DNA of 64,000 nt, taken from Thalassotalea eurytherma (GTDB lineage: Bacteria; Pseudomonadota; Gammaproteobacteria; Enterobacterales; Alteromonadaceae). Positions within the stretch are counted from its first letter, which is position 1; each line of letters starts with the position of its first letter. The position numbers were made by a program, and so were the translations under genes. Below are positions 18,260-27,164 of this stretch, piece by piece. The notes beneath the pieces are model-generated. The model was not told where the DNA came from. It made no database searches and saw only the letters and a program-made list of their open reading frames with translations. Location: positions 62,001 to 126,000 of the forward strand of contig NZ_BSSU01000007.1 in assembly GCF_030161415.1 (NCBI RefSeq), read 5' to 3'.

Positions 18260-19093
18260 ATGCAAAAGCAAAAACAAGTTGTGCCTATCTTTGCAGGTGG
18301 AGGCACTCGGCTACCAGCGCATGTCGGTATTTTAAAAGCCCTAGAAGAGCATAACATCGCCTTTGATCATCTTGTCGGTGTATCAGGTGGCAGTATCATC
18401 AGTAGCTTATATGCTAGTGGCTTAAGTTGTGAAGAAATCAAGCTAATAGCACTTGAAACCAACTACAATAAATTTAGAGAGTTTTCCTTATTTAAGCTGC
18501 TACGCAATGGCGGCTTAAGCTCTGGTGATGTTTTTGAGCAATGGATAGACAGACTGCTGCGCGGTAAAACCTTTAAAGAGCTTGATAAACAACTGCACAT
18601 TGTCGCGACTGACGTTAAAAAGGGCTCGCCGGTAATTTTTGATGCTGAGCACACGCCAGATCTTAAAGTATCGATGGCGGTGCGCTTTTCAATGTCGATT
18701 CCTTTAGTGTTTAGTTTCAAACCGTTCGGTAATCACCTAATGGTAGACGGTAGCATTTTATCAGAAGATGCACTGCATCGAGATTGGGCGAAAGATGGTA
18801 CGCCTGTGCTATGCTTTCGGTTAAGAGGCGAGCATGAAACTGACGATTTAAACACGAATGGTATATTTCCAATTTTTAATTATATAACGCTATTAATTCG
18901 TACCTTTATGACAACGATTTCTCGCGAATATATTAATGATGCCTTTTGGCACAATACCGTTGTAGTAAATACCGGCAATAGCTCAGCCGTAGATTTTACA
19001 ATGAGCAGTGAAAAGAAAGAGCGCTTATTTCAAACGGGATATAAAACAGCATGTGACGTTTTACCCGTGAAAGTTGGCATTGAGCACATTTAA
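18260..19093 (+). CDS. Patatin-like phospholipase
   Basis: This 277-residue protein has the patatin catalytic dyad: nucleophile Ser42 in GVSGGS and Asp163 in MVDGS, with the oxyanion-hole motif GGGTRLPAHVG at residues 13-23. The variant GGGTR replaces the usual GGGxRG. Patatins hydrolyse acyl groups from phospholipids or neutral lipids. There is no signal peptide, so it is probably cytoplasmic. It precedes an acyltransferase gene by 123 bases. A role in feeding or recycling acyl chains for that enzyme is speculative. Confidence 0.9.
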   Translation: MQKQKQVVPIFAGGGTRLPAHVGILKALEEHNIAFDHLVGVSGGSIISSLYASGLSCEEIKLIALETNYNKFREFSLFKLLRNGGLSSGDVFEQWIDRLLRGKTFKELDKQLHIVATDVKKGSPVIFDAEHTPDLKVSMAVRFSMSIPLVFSFKPFGNHLMVDGSILSEDALHRDWAKDGTPVLCFRLRGEHETDDLNTNGIFPIFNYITLLIRTFMTTISREYINDAFWHNTVVVNTGNSSAVDFTMSSEKKERLFQTGYKTACDVLPVKVGIEHI

Positions 19094-19183
19094 TGCTAAT
19101 TAATCACGAAAAAAGCTAGCTAGGTCAAAAATGTACGATATACTAAATTTACATGTAGTTTGCGAGCTAGCAAGTAATTTTAG

Positions 19184-19193
19184 CTCTCGAGAG
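19184..19193. promoter_or_regulatory. Palindrome in the acyltransferase leader
   Basis: CTCTCGAGAG is a perfect 10-base palindrome 23 bases before the acyltransferase start codon, where a repressor or a leader hairpin could act. The surrounding leader (19094-19216) also repeats AGCTAG-type words. No regulator is assigned. Confidence 0.25.
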
Positions 19194-19216
19194 AAGTTTA
19201 AGGGGTCAAACTCAGG

Positions 19217-20038
19217 ATGAATTGGAGTAAAAAAATACTCAACGCTCCCATCATTGGCGACGTAACTAAAAAAGTCGCGTCAATGAAAGCTAATAGTGAT
19301 GCGCAAAACATTGCCGCGCATTTCACTCAGTTTTTACAACCTGTATTTGCTGATACTCCAGAACTTAAGGAAGAAGTATTTAAAATTCGCCATAACGTTT
19401 ATTGTGAAGAGTTAGGTTTTGAGCCTATTCGGCCAAACGGTATGGAAACCGATGAATTTGACGAACAGTCAATGTTCGCCATGATCAAACACAAACCGTC
19501 TGATAGCTACGCTAGCTGTGTGCGTATAGTGCGTGCAGCAAACGAAGGTGAATTACTGCCCATTGAAAAATACTGTGCGGCAGCGATCGAAAACCCTAAA
19601 TTAGATCCGCGTAACTTTGATAGAAAAGAAGTGTGTGAAATATCACGATTAGCAGTTAGGGCAGAGTTTCGTCGTCGTCGTACCGACCAATTTACAGGGT
19701 CGGCAACCGGTGTTATCAGTGAGCACAGTTACTCAGAAACTGAACTTCGTTGCTTTCCATTTATTGCTATTGGTTTATATATGGTTGCTGCTTCTATGGC
19801 AATAGACTCAGGCATCAGACACGTTTACGTTATGATGGAACCTCGTTTAGCTCGCAGTATGAAGTTCGTTGGCATTAAATTTGAAGCCTTAGGTACACCT
19901 GTTGAGTACCATGGTACGCGCGGACCATATTACATCAACCCAGATATTTTCTTGAACAACCTGACACCAGGTTTCAAATCTTTATACGATGCCATTCATG
20001 ACGATTTAGCTACACAGCTAGTAGATACCATAGAATAA
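19217..20038 (+). CDS. PEP-CTERM/exosortase system-associated acyltransferase (FeeM-like)
   Basis: The 273-residue protein belongs to the N-acyl-amino-acid-synthase-like GNAT family that accompanies exosortase loci. Typical features are EVFKIRHNVYCEELGFEP near residue 55 (acyl-homoserine-lactone-synthase-like fold start), then FDEQSMFAMIKH, and EVCEISRLAVRAEFRRRR, which matches the conserved E.SRlaV..eyR motif. Members of this superfamily transfer acyl chains from acyl-ACP to amino groups. The acceptor here is unknown. It is followed after 12 bases by a ThiF-like gene and then PrsT, supporting a common unit tied to the XrtA locus nearby. Confidence 0.85.
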   Translation: MNWSKKILNAPIIGDVTKKVASMKANSDAQNIAAHFTQFLQPVFADTPELKEEVFKIRHNVYCEELGFEPIRPNGMETDEFDEQSMFAMIKHKPSDSYASCVRIVRAANEGELLPIEKYCAAAIENPKLDPRNFDRKEVCEISRLAVRAEFRRRRTDQFTGSATGVISEHSYSETELRCFPFIAIGLYMVAASMAIDSGIRHVYVMMEPRLARSMKFVGIKFEALGTPVEYHGTRGPYYINPDIFLNNLTPGFKSLYDAIHDDLATQLVDTIE

Positions 20039-20050
20039 TAAGGATATTGC

Positions 20051-20902
20051 ATGTTCGACTACGATAAAGCGTTTAGCCGTAATATTGGCTGGGTTACCAA
20101 AGAAGAACAAGCTGAACTAAGAACAAAGCGCGTTGCCATTGCCGGTGCAGGTGGTGTTGGTGGCGCTCACTTGCTAACACTCGCCCGATTAGGTATTGGC
20201 AACTTTTGCATTTCTGACTTTGATGATTTTGAAGTCCACAACTTCAATCGCCAATTTGGCGCGTTTATGTCTACCATTGGTGAAGATAAAGTCGCCGTCA
20301 TGGAAAGAATGGCGCGAGACATCAATCCAGAAGCTGACATCCGCTCATACCCTGAAGGCATTTTCGCTCACAATGTAGATGACTTTTTAGAAGGTGTTGA
20401 TCTTTATGTCGACAGTCTAGATTTTTTTGCATTGGAAGCGCGAAAGGTTGTTTTCCAAAAGTGTTATGAAAAGAATATTCCAGTTGTTACCGCAGCACCA
20501 TTAGGCATGGGCTGTGCTTTTCTATGTTTTATGCCTGGAAAAATGAGTTATGAAGAATATTTTCGTTTTGAAGGTAAATCTGAAGACGACCAGCTTATCC
20601 AATTTTTAATTGGCCTGTCACCTGCCATGTTGCAGCGCCCTTACCTCGTTGACGAAACAGCCGTTAGCTTCCATGAAAAACGCGGGCCATCAACAGGTAT
20701 GGCAGTAAACCTTTGTGCCGGTATCGCAGAAACCTACGCATTAAAGATTTTACTCAATCGCGGTGAAATTTTGCATGCACCTCACGGTTTACACTTCGAT
20801 GCCTACCGAAACAAGCTAGTAAAAACTTGGCGACCATTCGGTAATGCCGGTTTAATGCCAAGAATCATGTTTATGATTGCTAAAAAGGTAGTTGCAAAGT
20901 AA
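20051..20902 (+). CDS. ThiF/MoeB/HesA family adenylyltransferase (E1-like)
   Basis: The 283-residue protein has an E1 adenylation fold: nucleotide loop GAGGVGGAH near residue 32, DFDDFEVHNFNRQ (Asp/Arg contacts), the conserved Lys in GEDKVAVM and the VDSLDFF Asp. E1-like enzymes adenylate the C-terminus of ThiS/MoaD-type proteins or peptides. No ubiquitin-like partner is encoded next to it. I see no CxxC pairs, so the structural zinc of MoeB/ThiF appears absent. The C-terminal tail (about 255-283) is basic and hydrophobic and could touch the membrane. The position between an acyltransferase and PrsT suggests a tailoring role. Confidence 0.88.
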   Translation: MFDYDKAFSRNIGWVTKEEQAELRTKRVAIAGAGGVGGAHLLTLARLGIGNFCISDFDDFEVHNFNRQFGAFMSTIGEDKVAVMERMARDINPEADIRSYPEGIFAHNVDDFLEGVDLYVDSLDFFALEARKVVFQKCYEKNIPVVTAAPLGMGCAFLCFMPGKMSYEEYFRFEGKSEDDQLIQFLIGLSPAMLQRPYLVDETAVSFHEKRGPSTGMAVNLCAGIAETYALKILLNRGEILHAPHGLHFDAYRNKLVKTWRPFGNAGLMPRIMFMIAKKVVAK

Positions 20903-20942
20903 TATTTAACGTTACATAACATGGACTTTCAGGAAGTTTCAC

Positions 20943-23615
20943 ATGGTTTCGTTAAGCCGCATTCTCACTATTTTATTCACCTTATTCATTTTTGCTTGCA
21001 GCCAGCAAAAATCTGTTGAAGAACAGCTTTCTGAAGCACAAACCTACTATAACAATAGCGACTACCCTGCCACTGTTATCACATTAAAAAACTTACTCCA
21101 ATCATCCCCTGATAGCGCTCAAGCTAGGTTATTGCTAGGCAAAACTTATTGGCAACAAAATAACGTGATTGCCGCAAAGAAAGAACTCGATCTTGCAAAA
21201 CAAGCTGAGCTTGAATCAGAAGAATTGGTTATTTTATTGGCTAAAGTCGCTTTGCTAGAAGGCGAGCAAGATCAAGCGATTGCTTTGTTAGATGATGAGG
21301 CGTTTTTACAAAACAATACCCAAATTGAAAGTTTAATCATCAGAGAGCAGGTAGCACTAGAAAAGAAAGATATTGCTCAAGCTAAACAATACTTGATTCA
21401 AGCACAATCGATTGACAGTGAGCATTATGAAGTATTAATGGGCGAAGTTTTACTGTTAGCACGAACACAGACTCCTGATTTAGCGTTAGAGAAGCTTAAT
21501 CAATACGCTCAGGCCAAAGAACTCGATAAAAGAGCGCTGAACTTAAAAGCTCAGCTAGAAATGTACACGCAAGATTATAATGCAGCGGCGCTCACGTTCT
21601 CAAAGCTTTATAGCCAATATCCTCAAGAGTTAAATTACGGTATTTTGCAGTCTGAATCATTGATGAAAGCACAAAAGTATGAAGATGCTAGTTCTGTTAT
21701 CGCAAGTTTAAGTAAAAGCTATATTGATCATCCTGCCGTTTTACTTCAAGAGGCTAAGTTAGCAATACAGCAAAAAGACTTTGAGATTGCTAAAGACAAA
21801 TCGTCTCAAGTACTAAATATGACTGAAAATCAAACGGCTCAGGTCATTCTTGGCTTAAGTCATTTCTATTTGGGGAACTTTCAAGACGCTTATTATCAAC
21901 TTTCTCCCCTAGCAGAAGCAACGCCTGCTGAACATATGCTTCACAAAGTGTTAGCGATAACTCAACTTGAACTTGGCTACACAAAAGACGTGCTAGAAAC
22001 GATGGAAAACATCAGCGTAGAGAATGAAAATAACCAAGCATTCTACAGTGAGGTTGGCAGCCAATTAGCACTTAAAGGAAAGACCAAAGAAGCTGAGCAA
22101 TTGTTTAGTCAAGCAAAGCAGTCGGCGCCCAATGATCCGCAAGTTTGGCTTAAGCATGGTGTTGCCAAACTTGCGACCAATGATCAATCTGGCATAGACG
22201 ATCTAATTTACGCTCAATCTATTTCACCAGAGTCTACTCAATCAAATTCACTACTCATTTTGGCTTACGTTAAAAGTGGTGATTTAGAAACTGCGGCCAA
22301 GCTAACTGAAGAATGGTTAGCATTAACACCGGACAATAACGTTGCGCTGTTGTTAAAGGGTAATATTGCACAGCAAACAGGAAAAAGTGCCTTAGCAAAA
22401 AGCAGTTATTTAGCTGTTTTAGAGACTGATAATACGAATAATACCGCGCTATATAACCTTGCAATCCTTGAAAAAGGAGAAGACAACTTAGTAGCGTCTG
22501 ACACTTATCTGAAACGCCTATTATCATCAAATAGCAGCCAACCAAAGGCATTTCAGCTTTATCTTAGTAACCAAGTAACCAAGCAAAACCGAATAGATGC
22601 CCGTGCATTTTTGCAATCACTTGTTAGCGAGACCAATGAGTGGCCAGAAATATCAATTGGTCTGACTTATATCCAAGATAATGACATAGACAACGCAATT
22701 AAAGTGTTGGAATCACTAAACAATAAACTAAGCGAGAATTCACCTAACCAATATTTCGCCACGTTACTCGGTTTGTATGCCCAGACAGAGCAAAAAGATA
22801 AGTTTGAATCACTATTTGCAAACTGGGTGTCTATTCAGCCAGATAATAGGAATGCGCTTGTTTTATACGTTGAATACCTAACAAAGAACGCAAAACACAC
22901 TGACGCGCTACGATTAACGCAAGAAAGCTTAAATAGATCATCTTTAGCAAGTAACAACGCGCTAAAATTTTATGAAAGCTATTTGTTAATGGCAACGGAA
23001 CAAGTAGAACAAGCTCAGCGAAAAGCGAATGAATTGGATAAACTTATACCAAATAATTCCGCCGTGAATAAACTATTAGGGCAAATATCTATAAAGCAAA
23101 AGCAATTCTACAAAGCGGAAGGTTATCTGTATAAAGCTTATACATTAAAGCATGAAACTAGTTCAGCGATGCTTTATGCGCAATCACTTGCCGCTCAGAA
23201 TAAGAAAAGTGATGCTATTTCGTTTTTAGAATCAGTATTGGAAACAGAGCCTGAAAATGAATATGTTCATAAATACTTAGCTGAACTTTATATCGGCGTA
23301 GATAAAAACAAAGCCATAGAACATTATCAAAATATGGCGACTTTGATAGAAAATGATCCGGTTACCTTAAATAACTTAGCTTGGTTGCTTAATGAGGATG
23401 GCCAGGCAACTAAAGCTCTTAACTATGCGCAACAAGCATATCAACTACAACCTAATAACCCCGATATCATTGATACATTAGCTGTTGTTTTAAATGACAA
23501 CAATCAAACTAAACAAGCCATTACACTGTTAGAAGAAGCACACACTAAATTCCCTAACCATCAAGGTTTAAAGCTAACTTTAGATAAGTTGCTTGGCAAA
23601 CCGACTGACAATTAA
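20943..23615 (+). CDS. prsT: PEP-CTERM system TPR-repeat lipoprotein PrsT
   Basis: The 890-residue protein starts with a lipoprotein signal (hydrophobic residues 7-18 ending FACS, probable lipidated Cys19). The rest is a long series of tetratricopeptide repeats. The final part, with LNNLAWLLNEDGQATKAL and DTLAVVLNDN, matches the C-terminal signature of PrsT proteins. PrsT is a marker of exosortase A/exopolysaccharide systems and is thought to be a periplasmic scaffold at the outer membrane. It ends at a strong terminator facing the XrtA export operon. A second PrsT-type gene lies at the right edge of the window. Confidence 0.88.
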   Translation: MVSLSRILTILFTLFIFACSQQKSVEEQLSEAQTYYNNSDYPATVITLKNLLQSSPDSAQARLLLGKTYWQQNNVIAAKKELDLAKQAELESEELVILLAKVALLEGEQDQAIALLDDEAFLQNNTQIESLIIREQVALEKKDIAQAKQYLIQAQSIDSEHYEVLMGEVLLLARTQTPDLALEKLNQYAQAKELDKRALNLKAQLEMYTQDYNAAALTFSKLYSQYPQELNYGILQSESLMKAQKYEDASSVIASLSKSYIDHPAVLLQEAKLAIQQKDFEIAKDKSSQVLNMTENQTAQVILGLSHFYLGNFQDAYYQLSPLAEATPAEHMLHKVLAITQLELGYTKDVLETMENISVENENNQAFYSEVGSQLALKGKTKEAEQLFSQAKQSAPNDPQVWLKHGVAKLATNDQSGIDDLIYAQSISPESTQSNSLLILAYVKSGDLETAAKLTEEWLALTPDNNVALLLKGNIAQQTGKSALAKSSYLAVLETDNTNNTALYNLAILEKGEDNLVASDTYLKRLLSSNSSQPKAFQLYLSNQVTKQNRIDARAFLQSLVSETNEWPEISIGLTYIQDNDIDNAIKVLESLNNKLSENSPNQYFATLLGLYAQTEQKDKFESLFANWVSIQPDNRNALVLYVEYLTKNAKHTDALRLTQESLNRSSLASNNALKFYESYLLMATEQVEQAQRKANELDKLIPNNSAVNKLLGQISIKQKQFYKAEGYLYKAYTLKHETSSAMLYAQSLAAQNKKSDAISFLESVLETEPENEYVHKYLAELYIGVDKNKAIEHYQNMATLIENDPVTLNNLAWLLNEDGQATKALNYAQQAYQLQPNNPDIIDTLAVVLNDNNQTKQAITLLEEAHTKFPNHQGLKLTLDKLLGKPTDN

Positions 23616-23642
23616 CAGCCTAGGATTAGCCTTGTAAAACAA

Positions 23643-23675
23643 AAATGCCTCGACCATATGATGATCGAGGCATTT
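23643..23675. terminator. Bidirectional terminator between prsT and the export operon
   Basis: AAATGCCTCGA and TCGAGGCATTT form a perfect 11-base stem. A-rich and T-rich flanks on both sides fit termination of prsT on the plus strand and the ATPase gene on the minus strand. Confidence 0.85.
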
Positions 23676-23694
23676 AATTGATAAAGACGAAAAC

Positions 23695-24717
23695 CTATTT
23701 ACTTTGAGAAAGTTCTTTATTCTTTTGTTTAAGCAATTTATCTACATATCTTGCCATTTTCACTTTCTCTTTTATGGTGGTATCTAAAATGTCTTCAACT
23801 TCTTTTAACGTTGATTTTATTGAATCTAAACTTGCTGCTTCTATTTCAGTTGTGATGGTTTGAGTTGCTGTACTTTCACTTATTGGTTTAGCATGAAGCG
23901 AACCGGTTAACTCAATTTCCATTTCTTCAGCTACTTGGTTAACCGCTTCAACGTCTATCACGTTCAAATCTTCTAAAAAACCAAACAGTAAAATACGATC
24001 TACAAAAATATTAATCTTTCTTGGTACACCGCCAGTTTTATCATGAATAACCGCATAGGCCCCTTCATCAAAAACATGTTCCTTATTACAATTTGCTTGC
24101 TGCAAGCGGTGATCTATATATTCTTTTACTTCTGCTTCTGATAGAGGCTTTAAATGTGCAGATGCAATAATTCGCTGCCTAAACTGTTCCATATCTGGCG
24201 CTTGAATAATGCCTTTTAATTCCTCTTGTCCTAATAGGAAACTTTGAATTAACGGCTTATTGTCAAGCTGAAAATTAGATAGCATACGAAGTTCTTCAAC
24301 CGTTTCAGAAGGCAAATTCTGCGCTTCATCAACAATTAATAACGCCCTTTTACCCTGTTGATTAAGTCGAATTAAAAACTGTTCAATACCTTGCAATAAC
24401 TCTGCTTTACTTGAACCTTCAACCTCTATTTGAAATTCTGCTGCTACCAAAGCTAATAGTTCATGAGGGTTTAAAATTGTTGTCACTAACTGCACAGCAA
24501 CAATGTTAGCGTCATTAATATTATTGAGTAGATTACGTGCAATTGTTGTTTTACCAGTTCCTATTGGCCCTGTAATAACAATAAAGCCCTCGCCTTGGTC
24601 AAGACCATATTGAAGATACGATAAAGCTCTTTGGTGATGATTAGAGGCGAAAAAGAATCGCGGATCAGGGCTCAACTGAAATGGTTTTTCTTTAAAACCA
24701 TAATAGCTTTCATACAT
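23695..24717 (-). CDS. XrtA-associated ExeA-like AAA ATPase
   Basis: The 340-residue protein begins MYESYYGFKEKPFQLSPDPR, the conserved entry of ExeA/GspA-type ATPases. Walker A GPIGTGKTT lies at 50-58 and Walker B ALLIVDEAQNLP is near 125-135. The arginine-finger/sensor region contains RQRIIASAHL and GGVPRKIN. The C-terminal 80 residues are acidic and probably coiled. This matches the PEP-CTERM/XrtA-associated ATPase family (TIGR03015 type). It is the last gene of the export operon, starting four bases after the beta-barrel gene. Confidence 0.9.
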   Translation of the reverse strand: MYESYYGFKEKPFQLSPDPRFFFASNHHQRALSYLQYGLDQGEGFIVITGPIGTGKTTIARNLLNNINDANIVAVQLVTTILNPHELLALVAAEFQIEVEGSSKAELLQGIEQFLIRLNQQGKRALLIVDEAQNLPSETVEELRMLSNFQLDNKPLIQSFLLGQEELKGIIQAPDMEQFRQRIIASAHLKPLSEAEVKEYIDHRLQQANCNKEHVFDEGAYAVIHDKTGGVPRKINIFVDRILLFGFLEDLNVIDVEAVNQVAEEMEIELTGSLHAKPISESTATQTITTEIEAASLDSIKSTLKEVEDILDTTIKEKVKMARYVDKLLKQKNKELSQSK

Positions 24718-24721
24718 CTGG

Positions 24722-26314
24722 TTAGAAGTCCTTAATAAATTTCAACGTTACACGACTTTCTTTATAGTTGAAGGTTTCTTGACTAGAGTCGCGATTAACA
24801 TGAGCTAACGTTACATTAAAATTAAACTTAGCATTCAAGTCACGTTTGTAATTAATCGCATATTGGCGATATCTATCTGTTCGTTCATTTTCGGTTTGGT
24901 AATCAAAAAGCTTCTCGGTATACGTTAGCTTTAAATCAACCGTTGAATAACCACTAACCCGTCTATCAATTTTAAAGTTTGCCCCTGAATTTCGATCTGA
25001 AATACGTGTTTCAAGGCTTTCTCTGTCATTAAAATTCAAATCAAAACTAAATGTGGTTCTAGGTAACTTTAGTTCCGACGTCCAAGCAACACGTTTGTTT
25101 AATGAAAACTCATTATCTTCAATAATCTCAAAATCATTAAATGTCACTAAGTTATAATCATCAAAATTAAAGTTATCACCCGGCTCTACATAACATTCAC
25201 TTGATTCAATAAAGTCGATAGGACACCAAAATGCACCTTGAGGTAAGTATTCGTAGTTATCACGTGTAAAAACTTGTACTTCTTCTGAATAACGAATGCT
25301 GTTGGTTAAACGCTTATTGCGGTGCGTTAAATCTAAAGAGTAGCTTTCACCATAAAAGCGCTGTCCGTAACTTGCATTCAAGGTCGTGCGACTTGTAGGC
25401 TGCCAATTCACTTCAGCATTTACGTACTCTTCTTGCTCTTCACCATCAATATTCTGTTGTTCATCTTCAGGCTTGTTATAACTAACATCTAAATAAAAGC
25501 GCGGTGTAACTAACCAGCGTAAACCTACCCCGTAAGAGTTAGACTCATATGAATTATTGTTACCAACATTACCCGTGTTATCTTCGTTATAAGCGCGAAT
25601 AAATGGATTAATTTTGTAATTCGTTATCCAACCTAACTTCAGCTCTGCGATATGACGTTTTGAGTCTTGATCGTTATTGGTGCGCTCCAGATAATTGGCA
25701 TTAAAATCCCAAAATACATTTCTAGAAGCATTACCATTTTTGGTGAGAATTTGGCTAGAAAAACCTTCTTGTTCACCTATATCATCGTCAGCTTGGTTCA
25801 GGTTATACGTGGCATTAGCAAAAAATTGAAAGTCACTGTTATCTATTTGATATTCGAAGCCGCCGCTATATCGCTCAGTTTGCACAGTATCACCGGACAC
25901 AATATCAGCTAACGCATTTCTAGCGCCATTTCTTGCTTGGTTTTCAACCGTGGCACTAAAAACCAATGCAATACCATTTGGCCAGAGGGCAAAACGACCA
26001 TTGGTATCGAGCTCTAAAAAACCGTCATCAAGATCGTGATCATGGGAATACGTGGCATAAATACTTGAAGAATTGAAAGTAAATTCAGCGCCTTGCGCTA
26101 AATAATCAAGACTGAAGTCAATTCCTAACTGACTGACTAAACTCTCTGTTTCGCCAGCATCCACTAATTCAACATTGTCAGTATAATTTTCTTCCAATGT
26201 TAAACTTGGTGTAAAGTCCCACTCACCTGCGTGAGCGGTATGTAAAGATGTAAGAATCGCTAAACAAATTACTGATAATTTTTTATTTGCCGTACCCATA
26301 GCCATAGTAGCCAT
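24722..26314 (-). CDS. PEP-CTERM system outer-membrane beta-barrel protein (TIGR03016 type)
   Basis: The 530-residue protein has a signal peptide (about residues 11-29, HAGEW after the cut). It continues with WDFTPSLTLEENYTDNVEL, the typical opening of exosortase-associated TIGR03016 barrels. Alternating aromatic strands run to a terminal ESRVTLKFIKDF, which ends in Phe as in outer-membrane proteins. It probably forms the export pore or a scaffold for the polysaccharide. The start codon lies inside the tail of the upstream kinase gene (32-base overlap, different frame). In-frame ATGs at 26314, 26305 and 26299 are all possible. Confidence 0.85.
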   Translation of the reverse strand: MATMAMGTANKKLSVICLAILTSLHTAHAGEWDFTPSLTLEENYTDNVELVDAGETESLVSQLGIDFSLDYLAQGAEFTFNSSSIYATYSHDHDLDDGFLELDTNGRFALWPNGIALVFSATVENQARNGARNALADIVSGDTVQTERYSGGFEYQIDNSDFQFFANATYNLNQADDDIGEQEGFSSQILTKNGNASRNVFWDFNANYLERTNNDQDSKRHIAELKLGWITNYKINPFIRAYNEDNTGNVGNNNSYESNSYGVGLRWLVTPRFYLDVSYNKPEDEQQNIDGEEQEEYVNAEVNWQPTSRTTLNASYGQRFYGESYSLDLTHRNKRLTNSIRYSEEVQVFTRDNYEYLPQGAFWCPIDFIESSECYVEPGDNFNFDDYNLVTFNDFEIIEDNEFSLNKRVAWTSELKLPRTTFSFDLNFNDRESLETRISDRNSGANFKIDRRVSGYSTVDLKLTYTEKLFDYQTENERTDRYRQYAINYKRDLNAKFNFNVTLAHVNRDSSQETFNYKESRVTLKFIKDF

Positions 26315-27164
26315 ACATATCCTTGTGTGATCTTATTGCTTTATTCACCACAATACCGACAGCAAGATCTTCATTAAGATTTTCAGTCGCTGCCTGAACA
26401 TTTTCTATTCTCGTTTTTGACTCTTCTACCACGATTAAAGCCTGTCCCATTAAACTAGCTACAACAGGCGTCTCAGTGACACCAATCAATGGTGGACTGT
26501 CGAAGATTACAACACGATCTGGGTAACGTTTAGCCAACTCTTCGGTGAGGTTAGCCATTCTACCACTTGCCAACAACTCATTAGAAAGGTGATGAGGGTT
26601 ACCTGCGGGTATCAATTTTAAATTAGGAATATTAGTGCCGTAGATAATTTCATTTACTTGCTCTTTCTCGCCAAGTAAATACTCAATCAAGCCCGAGTTA
26701 TGATCTAAACCTAATTCTCTTGAAATACTCGGACGCAAAACATCTGAATCAACAAGAAGCACAGTTTTATCTTGCTCTAAAGCAATACTTAACGCGAGGT
26801 TTATTGCGACGAATGTTTTCCCTTCGTTTGGTGTTGAGCTTGAAACCATAACCAAATTACTATTTTTTAATGTTTTCGATGCAGGACCAAAAGCATTATT
26901 AAACAATTTACGTTTTATTTGGCGAAATTCGTCCTTAATGCTTTTTCTTGTCCCGTTATCTATTAAGTAACCGCGACTTTCAAGGCTCTCAATGTCAATT
27001 TCCAACAATAAGTCTTTAGCTGTTATCACAGAAGATTTTTTAGCAGGTTGAGAATTTTCGGTTTTCTCCTGCGCCGCCTCAATAGAACTTTTAGATTCTA
27101 CACTCTCTGAATCTGAATTACCTTTAGCGTTTCTTTTCGCTAGTGCTTTTTCTATCGTACTCAT
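26283..27164 (-). CDS. XrtA-associated tyrosine autokinase
   Basis: This 293-residue BY-kinase has a disordered Ser/Glu/Lys-rich N-terminus. The kinase core shows Walker A STPNEGKTF near residue 110, Walker A' LLVDSDVLRPS and VIFDSPPLI. The C-terminus ends in the tyrosine cluster YGYYGYGYGK, the autophosphorylation site. Such kinases act with the Wzz-like chain-length protein encoded immediately upstream (TAATG overlap) to control polymer length and export. It corresponds to the TIGR03018 family. The tail's DNA also contains the start codons of the next gene. Confidence 0.92.
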   Translation of the reverse strand: MSTIEKALAKRNAKGNSDSESVESKSSIEAAQEKTENSQPAKKSSVITAKDLLLEIDIESLESRGYLIDNGTRKSIKDEFRQIKRKLFNNAFGPASKTLKNSNLVMVSSSTPNEGKTFVAINLALSIALEQDKTVLLVDSDVLRPSISRELGLDHNSGLIEYLLGEKEQVNEIIYGTNIPNLKLIPAGNPHHLSNELLASGRMANLTEELAKRYPDRVVIFDSPPLIGVTETPVVASLMGQALIVVEESKTRIENVQAATENLNEDLAVGIVVNKAIRSHKDMYGYYGYGYGK

